DNA of 64,000 nt from Phymorhynchus buccinoides (lineage: Eukaryota; Mollusca; Gastropoda; Neogastropoda; Raphitomidae): assembly GCA_017654935.2 (NCBI GenBank), contig CM065680.1, positions 39,039,777-39,103,776 of the forward strand, written 5' to 3'. Made by a program: the position numbers and the translations under genes. This document shows, in pieces, positions 12,013-23,881 of the stretch. Below the pieces are notes generated by a model that did not search any database, was not told where the DNA came from, and saw only the letters and a list, made by a program, of their open reading frames with translations. How positions within the stretch are numbered: the stretch's first letter is position 1; each line of letters begins with the position of its first letter.

Positions 12013-12454
12013 TGATGTACTATAGGGTCGCAAAAGTTCGTTCCTTACGTGTTTTTAAACGAAAAGTGATTCCATGAATGTATGTGTGTGGTGTGCGCGT
12101 AAATGCGTGCATACATGCGTCCGTGTATCTGTAAGACAGAGAGAAAGAGAGAGACAGACAGACAGAGAATGAATGAATAAAACGAATAGTATTCTATCTT
12201 CTTACCATTATAATTATTACGTTTAAAGGGCTTACAATTCTAAATTCGTAGCGGTCGTTACACAGTGTATAACGGTCGTTACAACAAATTGTCCCCCTTC
12301 GTAATCTATTCAGGTAGAGTGCTTATAGTGTGTGCGTGTGTGTGTGCGTGTGTATGCGCGTGCGACTTTACAAAGAATAATTCTCAATTCCCAGAGTATT
12401 CAGTCAGATATAGGTCTTTTTATTTACTCTATCAAAACTAATTTTCCACAAAGT

Positions 12455-12720
12455 ACCAGCCGCCGTGGACTAGGCCTACAGGCTGGGAGGTCTCGGGATC
12501 GAATCCCATCAGAGGTAAGGGTGGGGGGGTTTCGGTCCTGAACGACTCCTACCAAGAGTGAGTGGCTACGGGCTCAGTGGGAAGACCATGGGAAGACTGA
12601 CAAACTCAAGACTGAAACCACCCATGATGATGATGATGATGATGCATGAGGCTTTAGGTCCCTGCAACGCGCTGCCTATCTGGGGACCAGCGCTTAAAGT
12701 GTAAAAATTGTTTCCATAAA
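12455..12720 (+). mobile_element. tRNA-derived SINE, type 2
   Basis: A box-like AGCCGCCGTGGACTAGGCCT and B box GGGATCGAATCCC, then a unique body with (GAT)n. It is pseudo-tRNA without a foldable complete cloverleaf. No second full copy in the window. Confidence 0.55.
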
Positions 12721-14240
12721 ATATGACAATTTGGGGGGATGACAGGGAGGGGGGAGAGAATGATCGCTAAAATATCCATATACGTTATTAAAAAAATCAA
12801 CTTTTAAAAACAGTTAAAAATCTATCAATCCTATCAAGAGAAAACATATTATACAGAACTATGAACATTTATGACATGTAAGGAAAACATTCAGCCTTTA
12901 TACACGTACATAAAAGGTTGTTTATTGTTGGGTAAAACCATCCAGTCGAACTTCATCCTCTTAATTAACGGATGCGATTCTGAGAGAGTTGCTCTAATTT
13001 CAAGACCAACACTGTAGGTGTCTGTAGTTCTTGGCATTAATATCATTATGAAAGGAAGCATAGAGTACAGCCCTGTCACGTAGTCTCAGACTGATACGGA
13101 ACTCCATAGCATCATCGTCATCAGTCTCATTTCCATCAATCATCAAAAAAAAAAAAATGTCTCTAATTTTGTGGCGTTGCATGCCCTGCTCTCATGGTTT
13201 CGATTTCCAATCTAGTCTATGTCCTTGGTGCGTTCGGGTCAAGGTCATGGGGATCAGTATATTTGGGGAGCTGTTGGTGGACGGTCTTGGTGGTGCCTTC
13301 GGAGGAGGACCTCACTCACACTGGGTCCGCGACTAAGACATCGTTGTCAGTAGCGGGCTTACTAGGTGGTGTCCTGTGTATGTCAGTTCAGAACAGGCTC
13401 CACTGAACTCCACCAAGGTGATTCAGCAGCAGTGCAGTGTCTGCTCGTACGCATGTGTGTATGTGTGTCTGTATGCATGCTTTGATATGTGTACAAATGC
13501 ATACGCAGAAAACAACACACACATATACAAACCTACTCATACATGCTACAGGCGTGCATACACACACAAACACACACATATTAAAGTTAAACACAGTCAT
13601 TTGTACATGTACACAAATACAAACCCAAACATACAAACTTAATATACATACATATATACACACTCGTGTAGAAAGCCATACACACACCCAAAGCATACCT
13701 TGGGCAAAGATTCTAAAAGGGTAAGATGGACTACTTAAGAGTTACAGCGAACCGGGCTGATAGTTATTGTTAGTGGGGTAGTTATACACCATTCACAGCG
13801 GCGGCTATCCAAAAACTCGGACTGGAATTTGAACGGAGAATTCAACTGGCCTATCGACGTGTAAATGTGTCACGTTTAAAAGGGACATAACCAGTGTTTC
13901 TGTCCTCACTACTCATTTTATAGGGAAAAGAGACCGGATGCTTGTCTTCCCCTATAGTCTTTGCCTTGGGTAAGAAAGTGGCCCAGGCTAGATTATACAC
14001 CCCCACCCCCACCCCAGGGGTATATTTGGGGTCAGGTGTGTATCATTATTTTAGTCTAAGCCATAATATTATTATTATTATAATACTCATGTGTATATAT
14101 TCTGGCCTAGCCCATTTTATATCCTGGTATAATTCAGATGGTGTAAATTCTGGTCTGCTACACCAGTAACAGATTTCATGTCTTTTCAAACATACCTTCC
14201 TTTGAGCCAGGAGAGAGAAATTATTTAAAAAAATAAATAA
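12721..14240. other. No gene; CA-rich segment
   Basis: Unique-looking AT-rich DNA with a degenerate CA/CATA tract at 13500-13690 and C-rich runs near 14000. No conserved frame is recognised. Confidence 0.5.
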
Positions 14241-14844
14241 ATAACACAAAACAAGCACATATAAGAAATATCTTTTTATTTCACAAGCAACATGGTGTGT
14301 ATAAAACAGTATAGCTTTCTACAGTACTATGATAATAATAACAATAACAATAATAATCTTCTAAACATAATTACACAGAAGGTAGCCATGGCACTGGCAG
14401 GCACTTATCCTGAAAAGCATTGGCAAGGAATGTGATGAGCTAAACAAACAAACAAAAACAAAAAAACAAAAAAAGGAAACATGGAATAATATGTGATGGT
14501 GCATGGGAAAAAACCTACATAAGTCGCTCAGAATGTTTTTAGTAAAAGCCAAAAATAGTCAACAACCCCCAAAATATCAATTTTCTTTTTAGGGCATATT
14601 TATCTCTATTTGTATGTGTTCTACCACTATCCACAACATGAAAGACAGTTTTGAATGATTTCTTTGTTCATTTGATCATTTTCTAAATCAAGTCAGTAGA
14701 AACAAAGAGGCAAAGCTATATCTTCTATGCCCAATTTCTGCAAATGATCTATTTTGAATGCCAAATTTCAAATAATTAATAAAATAAAAACTAGACAAAA
14801 TAACTCAATTCAGTTTTCCATGTATTACCAAGGAATCTTTGCTC

Positions 14845-14846
<2 letters not shown>

Positions 14847-14884
<38 letters not shown>
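14847..14884. repeat. (CA)n microsatellite
   Basis: About 38 bp of CA. Confidence 0.95.
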
Positions 14885-14885
<1 letters not shown>

Positions 14886-15338
14886 ATCATGAAAAATTTA
14901 AATCTCAATGTATGCCAAAATTCCATTATGTCAGGTTTCCCCATGCACTGTCACAAATTATGTTGTGATACAGACAGACAAGAAGACACATTTAACAGAG
15001 CAGTCTATTTCATTCAGGTGGGGGTGGGGGACTGGTATGCTTAATGGTCACAAAACTTCAAGCATTTAAGAAGCAAATTGCATTGTCAATGACCAGTTTC
15101 CATTGCTTTGAAACAAATTTCTTTTATGAATGCTTTGTGTACTTGATTCTAAACTGATGACTCAGGTTTCTTTGAATGACTTTTAATTTTTGTCTAGTCA
15201 TTTATTCTTGTCAGTTAAAGATCAATGTTCTTTGTCTTAACAATGTCACAGGAAGCAATATCAATTGAGCAATTATGCAGCCTTAGAAAATAATTTGCCA
15301 TCATTTTGTGGTGATAAAAGTGAAAGGTGCTAATATCA

Positions 15339-15485
15339 GTTATTAGGATTTGCGAGTGTGATATTGCTTTTATCCTATCTCAAGTGGCTTGCTGTTTATC
15401 ACACGAGGTCGGAGACCGTGTGTGATAAACAGCAAGCCATAAGAGATAGGATAAAAGCAATATCTCACTCGCAAATCCTAATAAC
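15339..15485. repeat. Near-perfect palindrome, arms ~68 bp
   Basis: Left arm GTTATTAGGATTTGCGAG...TTTATCACAC, right arm its complement, with a loop of ~10 bp around GAGGTCGGAGACC. The symmetry continues more weakly to about 15321-15510. Could be a foldback MITE or a hairpin RNA. No second copy in the window. Confidence 0.8.
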
Positions 15486-16436
15486 GGATATATACCGATA
15501 TTTTACCTCTTTCAGATGATAATCAAACACGACGAGACGCTATGCATGCAGATCTAAAATAATACTAACCACTTCACCGTAGCAAGAAAATCCCACTCAT
15601 CCACAAATAATATAGTTCTCCAAGTTAGAAAGTCGTGAGCTATTTTGATCTTGCACATTGATACATTATGAAAGGAAACTGATTATTAATCGAAACATGA
15701 ACCTACTGGAATTTGCTGTATTAAAAAAATAGCCTTTACAATGACATATTATTTTTACACTGCAATCACAGGCCATAGTTATTGTCATTTCGCCAATGAC
15801 GAACTTTCAATGATGACGTAATTTCAGTGATTGCATAGGTTCACTAAGATGACGTTTTTTGGTGTCCTGCTCAGAAGGCGCTATTTGCAGTGACACTAAC
15901 TTGAGTATGTGGTTGCTAGCCGCTATTTTTATCATTTGCAATTTCACTAAAAATTACTCTTCACAATTTTTTTTCAATGTAAAATGTTCATCAGAAACAA
16001 CCTTTCGCATTTATCGGGTTAAGGCATAGGGTTAGGAGTATGTTTGGGCTTTTTGCTTTACTAAACATCACTTGATGCAAATAAAGAAAATATGGCTTGA
16101 GTACTGCAGATAGTCGCATGCGAGTGTACCTTGATGTGTGAGAATGATATGTCAAGATAAATAACTGTGACGCCAAGTTTCTAATAGCAACGGTGTATTC
16201 TTACACACATTTACACTAAGCCTATGGGTTAATATACGCATATGATATGTCAAGACATTGTTTTATATCACACGCTTCCAGGCCTCTTTAGCGCTACTTG
16301 AAGATCGGTATATAGGTGTTTATCATCACTTTATTTGTTCCTTTGGGGGGCTGCTTTTGCTCATTTATCCAAAAACTGTCTTTGCTAGGAAATACTTGTC
16401 TTTATTCTCCCCTAAAGCAGGATTGGTAATGGCAAA

Positions 16437-16528
16437 ACACACACAAACACACACACGCACCCGCATGCACACACACACACACACCGCCTCCATGCATGCA
16501 TGCACACACACACACTGCCTCCATGCAT

Positions 16529-16576
<48 letters not shown>
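16437..16576. repeat. (CA)n interrupted microsatellite
   Basis: CA tract with two GCCTCCATGCATGCA interruptions. Confidence 0.95.
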
Positions 16577-17264
16577 CAACAACCACCCACAAAAAAACCC
16601 AACAGAAAATGGAAAACAAAAGGTTGATCACTTAGAATAAGCAAAAATAATGAATGGAAAATAAGGGACAAGATTGGCGAATTTTCTAAGGTATAAATAA
16701 TATACAACTACAAACACATGTTATATATGTTTCAATGACCTGAAGAATAGCCAATAAAATAATTTTAGAAGTATACATGTACAATATCTTCATCAATAAT
16801 GAGGACCACACAAAAATCTAAATGAAAAAGAGTGGAGAAATGTTTTGATGTATTGGCAACAAGTTATTATTTACTAATTATTGCTAGCACAAAATTAAAT
16901 AAAAGAGATGGCTTTAAGTACAGTGTCCGCTTATTTTATATATACATGTAGCTTCTTTTTCTTAAAAAAAGAACCCCAATTCAAGCATGAATACAATATC
17001 CTCCCAGCTATATCATCAAAACTTCATCACAAACACACCAACTTTACAACAACAAAAACATACAATAACCGCCAATCATAAGAAAAAAATAATAACAAAT
17101 TTGAGACCACAGACATATATAATAATAAGAGACAATCACTGGCTCCCTTGTACAATAATCTTGCAGCACCAATATAATCTTATTTGTGATTTAAAATATA
17201 TTCAAATGATGTTTCTTATCCAAATGTAGTACATCAAGAGTTTAACGGCTGGTCTCGGTTTCTG

Positions 17265-17365
17265 CGACTTGAACAAACCCGGGTGTAGCTGCAAATTGGG
17301 ATTCGGAACGAGCGGCGTGGGAGCAACGCCACTGTACAGCCCAGAAGATGGGACAGCAAAAAAAA
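17265..17365. repeat. Dispersed repeat fragment, GCGGCGTGGGAGCAA type
   Basis: Segment with GAGCGGCGTGGGAGCAACGC and CCCAGAAGATGGGACAGC. Its inverted relative is at 36780-36835. Confidence 0.55.
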
Positions 17366-18271
17366 AGAGTTTATTTGATCAACTCTGCACATCAATTTTA
17401 CATTATTCTACCACCGAGAGGTTCAAGTTTGCCGATTCAACATCCAAACGCAGCAAATATTATCAAGTTCGTTAAATATTACATTTATCCGTTCTGTGAT
17501 ATTTAGTCATCATTTCAAATGCTACTCAACACAATTTTTTTTATGGCAAACTTTAAGTGTCTACAGAACATTTAAATTGGGGCTCCACATTTTTATCTGT
17601 TCTTGAAAAACAAATTCTATTTTAACACAATATTAGGAAATGTAGTTTCTAAAATATGGCAGACAGACAGGACATATCACATTCACCCAACAGTAATTTC
17701 TACTTCTACGCTACGTTATTTACATTGGATATGGATTCTGTTTCACCAGATCTGGAAATATATCTTAAATCTGAATCTCAGTAAAAAAAAAAAGTATTTA
17801 AAAAAACACCAATATGAATGTTTATAACTAAATTGCTGGAATGCAGATCAAATACAGGTACCTCTATATAAAAAGAAAACAAATATAGGCAAGATATTCT
17901 ATGTCCCATATGTGCCTTACCAGGTCGAGAGGACGTTAAACTCTAATTTTTATTCAGGCAAGATATTCATGAAAGTAAATAAATCTTCTCAAAGTAAAGC
18001 CAATACACATTTTGACAAAACTTCTTGCTGTTTATATGATCATTCTTATACAAAAGTATAACAATTAAAAAAATATATGGAACAAAAAAAATGTTGTTTT
18101 GATATTTTTAAAGGCAAGCAGCTATGGTTTGTGTAGAAAACAACCCAGAGTTGACCTCTTCTAGTGCCATGTATTTGTTCTATGTTCTTGGTTGTCCGTT
18201 GCATCTGAACCGACAAGAGGGGAGTAAGTTAGTACTTTTCTGAATGTGCATACGTTGCTTTAACAGAAAAA

Positions 18272-18410
18272 TCACTGACATAAGCTCTGAAAATAGACAA
18301 ACACATGGTGGGCCACTTGGCAGTGAATGTCTTTGCATTTGGTGGGAGTGAAGTGTGATGTACTATTCGCCCAAGGTACCAGAAGAGCTAAATCGAGCAG
18401 CTTTCCATAT
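18272..18410. repeat. Dispersed repeat, inverted relative of 30590-30730
   Basis: Shares the ATAAGCTCTGAAAA, CACTTGGCAGTGAATGTC and GTGGGAGTGAAGTGTGATGT blocks with the copy at 30590-30730 in opposite orientation. Confidence 0.65.
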
Positions 18411-19286
18411 AAAATAACAAATAATGTTTTTGAAATGGTCAAGATAAGACAAACATTCAGAATGTCATTTTGATTACTGACGAAAGCAACTTTGATATTT
18501 AAAGCATAGGAAAGCAATGTCCTTACAGAAACCAAAACGTTTGGTTGTAAAAATGTGAAGATGTATGTCTTAGGTCTACACAGACATGTGAACAAAATTA
18601 CAGAAGAAGTTTGCTTGTTTGTTTGCTTACAATTCAAACAAGGCTAATCCCAGTTCAAACAAACTTTGGCAAAAGCTGTTCATGAACAAGAACTGAACTT
18701 TGCTCTCACAACTTTACATACAATTTTAATAAATCAGCCAAACCAACATTTATGCTGAAATTTTAAAGCAGCTAAACAGCATACATGCTGGAATTTTAAA
18801 CAAACAAAACGAAAGAAAATCTTTCAAAATTCAGAAACTAAACAAGAAAATCCAAGAAAGCCAGATCTAACACTTTGTTTGTTTGTTTGAATGATTCTTT
18901 TGAATAATAAGAAAGTTGTCACCACAATTGTACTGTGATCATCTGAGACAGAATTTGCAACATACATGTCTTTGTGGCTATCTGCCTTAACTACTCAGAT
19001 GAATGCAAATGCGGAATATAAACAGCCAGCAGATGATGATCACGTGAATGGAAGAGGGTAACTGTTGTCCCATACAATCTGTGCGTTCTCATTGAGGCTC
19101 CAAATCTGAAATCACACAAGTGCAAGCATGTATGCACATGAATAAACACACACACACACCAGTGATGTCATGTAGCCCACGTCATAGGACATAGTACTAT
19201 TAAAACTGAGAATGTCCTATTGTGTTCCTCCATGCCAGGACAAGTGTCTTATCAAAATGGACACCGGCAGATTTTATCCTATTGTT

Positions 19287-19516
19287 TTAACCCCTTGACT
19301 GCCACCAACGTATTATGTACTGACCTGATGACATCACTGGTGATGTCATTAGATGAAGAGGAATAACCCTGATATTTTGGTGTTGCTCTAACACAGTCAA
19401 GAGAGTTATATCCCCAGACCATTTTTGCCAGATTGGCTCTATCAGTTGTCTTTTTCATGTCATGATTTGTACAATTATTTTTTTTCTTTAATTTTCTCTG
19501 GCAGTCAAGGGGTTAA
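19287..19516. mobile_element. piggyBac-like MITE, diverged copy
   Basis: Termini TTAACCCCTTGACTGCCA and TGGCAGTCAAGGGGTTAA, both including TTAA. The interior has a palindrome ATGACATCACTGGTGATGTCAT. TTAA targets with CCC termini are typical of piggyBac (inference). Confidence 0.7.
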
Positions 19517-20092
19517 GCAACAGCCAGGATATTTTGTCCTGTTGACTTTTTATGTTTCAGGACAGTTTGTCCCATCACTTTTCCATCCTTGGTGCAACAC
19601 TGAAACACACACACACAATCACATACACACACTCTCTATCTTTTACACACACACACACCCTTCTCTTTCTTCAATCCTCTCCCACCCAACAGCACATTTC
19701 ATTCTCTTACCCCTATCTAAAGTTGGAGATGAGAAAGAAACACCCAAAGGTTCTAATGGGACCCAGAGTCGCACTAACCCCTACCTGCCCTACCAACATG
19801 AGAGCAGCCTTTCATTCTTCTCCCACCAAGCCACAAGCACAATTTTTATCACCCTACCCCCTACAAAGTTCTCTCTAGCCGGCATGCAGAACACTTACGG
19901 TACACACACACTTTATTATTCTCCGTTTCTCTCCTCCCACTTTCGTTAACTTTGTGAATGATGGCTGGTTGATGATTTCATCCCACATGGCGGTGCCCAA
20001 GCGGACGTCAAACCCAACTTTCATGCGTTTCTCTCCTCCCCAGCCTATTATTTTTTGTAATCTCTTTACAACAACGGCATGCAGAACACTAA

Positions 20093-20321
20093 TCGATGGC
20101 TTGGAGTCAAAACGGACTATCTTTAGATAGTCCGTTGACATATTATTGAACTTATTACGAAAACTAATAAATTGTACAAGACTGCTGAAATATGAAAAAC
20201 AAAACCCCCTTTTTATATTTCTGCAGTCATTGTTTGATACAAGTTATTAGTTTTTGTAATAAATCCAATAATGCGTCAATGGATTATCTAAAGATAGTCC
20301 GTTTTGACTCCAAGCCATCGA
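20093..20321. mobile_element. Foldback MITE with nested palindrome
   Basis: Arms of ~85 bp (TCGATGGCTTGGAGTCAAAA and complement). Each arm contains the 22 bp palindrome centred on ATCTTTAGAT. Flanks share GGCATGCAGAACACT with 19880, indicating an older local duplication. Confidence 0.75.
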
Positions 20322-20713
20322 GTCTTAACTTGTCTCTAATTTCTCACGTTCCCACACATTCTCTTCACTACAGCCATTTTGTGAAGAACGAACAAACAAA
20401 CGAACAAAACCCCCCCCGAAATTTCAATTATACAAGGTAATGAGATAAGCATACATTTTTTATTTTTTTACACTCAGCCCTGTGACCCCAAACACACACA
20501 AAAAATGAAACAAGAAAATAAGAAGTGAAAAAAAAATGAATCAAGAAGCATCAACAACAGCAAGAATATCAATACTAAATAAACGAATCATTCTGTACAT
20601 TAACGTGCAAGCGAAGAAAAAGAGCGAGAAAGATGAATGTTGAGGAGGAGAAGACAGTAATAGGGACACATGGAGAAAGAAAACAACAACTGAAATGGTA
20701 GGAACAATTTTTT

Positions 20714-20845
20714 TTCAGTAACAGAGTTGCTAACATGTGGAAAGAATTTCCTTTTGAGTTAAAATGTGCACCAAATACTAACATCTTCAAAAATCGTCTT
20801 GATGAATTTTCCAAATTTGTTAGTATATTTAGAAGCTTTGATTAA
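20714..20845 (+). pseudogene. LINE reverse transcriptase C-terminal remnant
   Basis: Frame of 43 codons reading FSNRVANMWKEFPFEL, then APNTNIFKNRLDEF. This is the conserved end of non-LTR retrotransposon ORF2 (usual form NRV.N.WN.LP......S...FK.RLD). It lacks any upstream RT domain. Same type as 54490-54862. Confidence 0.75.
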
Positions 20846-21551
20846 TTTATTTTCATAGGAATTTTTTTTAACCATATGAAACCTTGACCAAAACAATACC
20901 TGCCAATGCTTAAAATGATGGGACTCCTAAAAAGCTTCACGGCTTGTTTTGTCCCTACTTACTACTACTACAGACAAACCTCTATTTTAAGACTTCCAAA
21001 ATGTCTGGAAAAATCGGTCGTAAATTGGAGGGGTCGTATGACGGAGGTTTTCACTGGCAGCCATAGAAAGAAAACGTTCAGCACAGTTCATACTCTCTTC
21101 TTCATGCACACATACAATGACATATTAAAACTGGATTTGGGTCTTTTCAACTCCATAGGATTGTGCAATCGATGTATTACAGTTTCACTTCGCCGACTTC
21201 TGTTAATCACCTCCACTCTCGTCCAAAGTCAGTGGTTTTCTTTTTCAAAGTCAGTGGTTTTCGTGCTTTTCCTACGCTTTCCGCCATCTTTTCTACAACA
21301 AGGGAAGCAACTCCGCTTTCAGGCCCTTGACCGTGGTTGTTTCCCTTTGCTCGAAGTCTATGCAGACGACAGCAACGGTCGTAAAAACCAACAAAATGGC
21401 GGTCGTAAGTCACGTTTTAGAGGAAGTCGTTTAAGAGAGGTCGTTTACATAGTAAAATGCATCCGTGCCAACAAATCCGGTCTCAAATGAGAGGTGGTCG
21501 CTTAACAGAGGGTCATAAAATAGGGGTTTGTCTGTACTACTACATGTACTA
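20825..21551 (-). other. Candidate 3' UTR of the cadherin gene
   Basis: The nearest AATAAA on the minus strand after the stop is at 20847-20852, so a transcript could end near 20825. Most of this span is a Tigger-like MITE and a LINE remnant, and no GU-rich element is obvious. Another AATAAA with GU-rich sequence after it lies at 14275-14280 and would give a 7.3 kb UTR. Neither can be chosen from sequence alone. Confidence 0.35.
20969..21536. mobile_element. Tigger/pogo-like MITE just past the cadherin stop codon
   Basis: Inverted ends CAGACAAACCTCTATTTTAA and TAAAATAGGGGTTTGTCTG, each flanked by TA. The interior (GGTCGTAAATTGGAGGGGTC and similar) is the usual Tc1/mariner-Tigger-like non-coding filler. 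Its right end is 15 bp downstream of the stop codon. Confidence 0.75.
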
Positions 21552-21734
21552 CTAAGAAGAGCACTGACAAGTCCTCTGGGTGTCCATGTAGCTCTTGTAG
21601 CGGTCATAGAGGATGCAGATGGTGATGAGCAGGATGAGGGTGCAGACAAAGAGGAAGATGGCCACCGCCACCAGCACCCACCACAGGTCGCGCCACTTCA
21701 CCTTCTCCTTGGTGGACAGCAGGGAGTAGCAGAT
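21552..21734 (-). CDS. PCDH15: Cadherin exon 20 (transmembrane helix, short tail, stop)
   Basis: Residues 1021-1080 and the stop TAG at 21552-21554. A juxtamembrane STKEKVKWRDLWW precedes an aliphatic TM helix (about 1037-1062). The tail is then about 18 residues, YDRYKSYMDTQRTCQCSS, with two cysteines that might be palmitoylated (inference). No PDZ-ligand-like ending and no good internal donor that would lead to a longer tail. Acceptor ttcccag|ATC. Vertebrate PCDH15 tails run to hundreds of residues in several isoforms, so this ending is unusual. Confidence 0.9.
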   Translation of the reverse strand: MCYSLLSTKEKVKWRDLWWVLVAVAIFLFVCTLILLITICILYDRYKSYMDTQRTCQCSS

Positions 21735-23498
21735 CTGGGAACACACACACACACAGGTACGCACACGTTCAGACAAGACTTTCTTCTTCTTCTTCTTCAT
21801 CTTCTTCTTCTTCTTCCTCGATCGCTCAGACAGCTTCCTGTCAATTATGAGCGCAGATGCGTCGTGCTGCCATTATGCGCCTAACTGAGAAATAGTTAGG
21901 CCCAGCAAGTCCGACTCCGGCTGGAGGAAACGTTTTTGAAAGAGTTTCATGAAAAAAAGGCAGGAGAATAGAACGGTAAGGCAGAAAGATAGTAGATGAC
22001 AGTAAGCAAAGGGAAAAGGTAGAGTCAAAGAGAGTGACAGATTAGAGGAAGCTACAAGCACAGAACTTCCAGAAGGTGGGGGAATTATTTATACAAAAGA
22101 CCCCCCCCCCGGAGGAATTCTTCTTCATCTGATTGGGGATGTTTATCCTGCTCCACGCCTATAGTCTCTGATCCAAGGGGCCACCATGCTGCGTACGACT
22201 CAATCCAAACTGCGCCCCCAACTGTGTAACATTTGTGAGGCATGATTCTCATGAAAACACTACTTTTCTAATGAATCCCATGGTGTAGAGTGGCACAGTG
22301 GTAGCGCGTTCGCCTCGTGTCAAGTAAACCCGCATTTGAACCTGGGTACAGGGGATTTTTCCTCTCACTTTGCACTAGGCCTTTCGGATGAGACGATAAA
22401 CCGAGGTCCCAGGTGCCCATGCACTTAGCATACGTTAAACCCAGTGGCAATGAAAAAGATGTCATTTGGTCAAAATTTACTCCCCCTCCCCCCTTCCTTC
22501 CTCATTAGTCACACAAAAATCGCATGCAAAAACCCCCACAAAATTTTTATACAAAAAATTGGGCGGCACGCTTCTGGCTGCGACGCGCTCTCCAGGTGGG
22601 AGCAAACCGAATTTCACAGAGACGCCTCTGTGACTATAAAGTACCTAATACATTGTACCTAATAATAGTTTCGTTCACTAAATTTGTACCCCCGTACACG
22701 AATCTGATGAAATATCTCTATTTTTTGCATCAGGCACATTATGAGATTCGTGCAATGAGGGTCTACATGATGAGCATAGTGAACGGAAATAACTGAATCA
22801 TTTAAAGACAGAAGTATTTCACATGAAACATGCCTCACAGACATCGTCACAAAATCGGATTGCAGTTGGATGGAAATGGTGTGTGTGTCGGTCCCTTTAG
22901 AATACAATTGGGGCACAGGTTGCTTGCTGTGTCAATTTGTGTCGCCCATCCCACCGGCACAAACGGCATACTGTTTGTTGTTGTACCCTGGCTAAAAGAC
23001 TCCAGGGCTCACCCGAACAGCCGAAGTACTTGAACACCATGGCACAACTGCATCAGCTAGGGATGAGAACATTGCATGTGTGACCGCTTTTGATTACCCC
23101 GCCACGTGGGCAGCCACGGCCCAGGGGATACACGGCCTACTCATACCGAATAGTGGAGTGGGTTTTAAAGTCTTGTGCATGCATTCGCACATGAGACATC
23201 CTTTTATTTTAAATCCGAAAGACTTTTTCCCCAACTGATGTTAGGTACCCATACTCCCGGATGAGGAAACAGGAGAATGTCTTCAGGCATGGGAATAGAC
23301 CTACTGCGTAAATCAAATCAGGCAAAGTGATCTTCCTTGGACTTGTTAACACTAAATATGGCAGGAGAATGGAGACGGATGGTGATAAACATGTAAAAAG
23401 TAGCGATTTGCAAGATTTTCTCTCTCTCTCTCTCTCAATCTTGAATAACTTGAATAAGAGGAAGATTTATTTGAATAAGAGGTTTGTGCTGTTTTGTG

Positions 23499-23537
<39 letters not shown>

Positions 23538-23840
23538 TGTGTGTGTGTTGTGTGTGTGTGTGTGAGCATGCATGTGTGCATACATGTGTGCTTGTGTGTG
23601 TGTGTGTGTGTGTGTGTTGTGTGTGTGTTGTGTGTGTCTTTATCTCTCTCTCTCTCCCTCTCTCTCTCTCAATCTTGAATAACTTGAATAAGAGGAAGAT
23701 TGAATAAGAGGTTTGTGCTGTGTTTTGTGGTGTGTGTGTGTGTGTGTTAGTGTGTGCGTGAGCGTGAGCGTGTGCGTGTGCATGCGTGCACACACAAACA
23801 CAAGTCTGTGAGTGCAACGCATAATTTTGCATACATTCAC

Positions 23841-23881
<41 letters not shown>

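Larger units (their letters stand above)
14250..19280. other. Low-repeat AT-rich block downstream of the cadherin gene
   Basis: Compared with the rest of the window this 5 kb has few transposons. It contains the 15.34 kb palindrome and CA tracts. On the minus strand an AATAAA at 14275-14280 is followed by GU-rich sequence and could end a very long 3' UTR, which is speculative. The ORF of 121 codons at 18272-18637 overlaps a dispersed repeat and has no recognisable domain. Confidence 0.35.

Noticed and set aside
18272..18637. 121-codon minus-strand ORF as a candidate tail exon or separate gene
   Set aside because: It overlaps a repeat that also occurs at 30590-30730, shows no domain and has no splice sites joining it to the cadherin frame.
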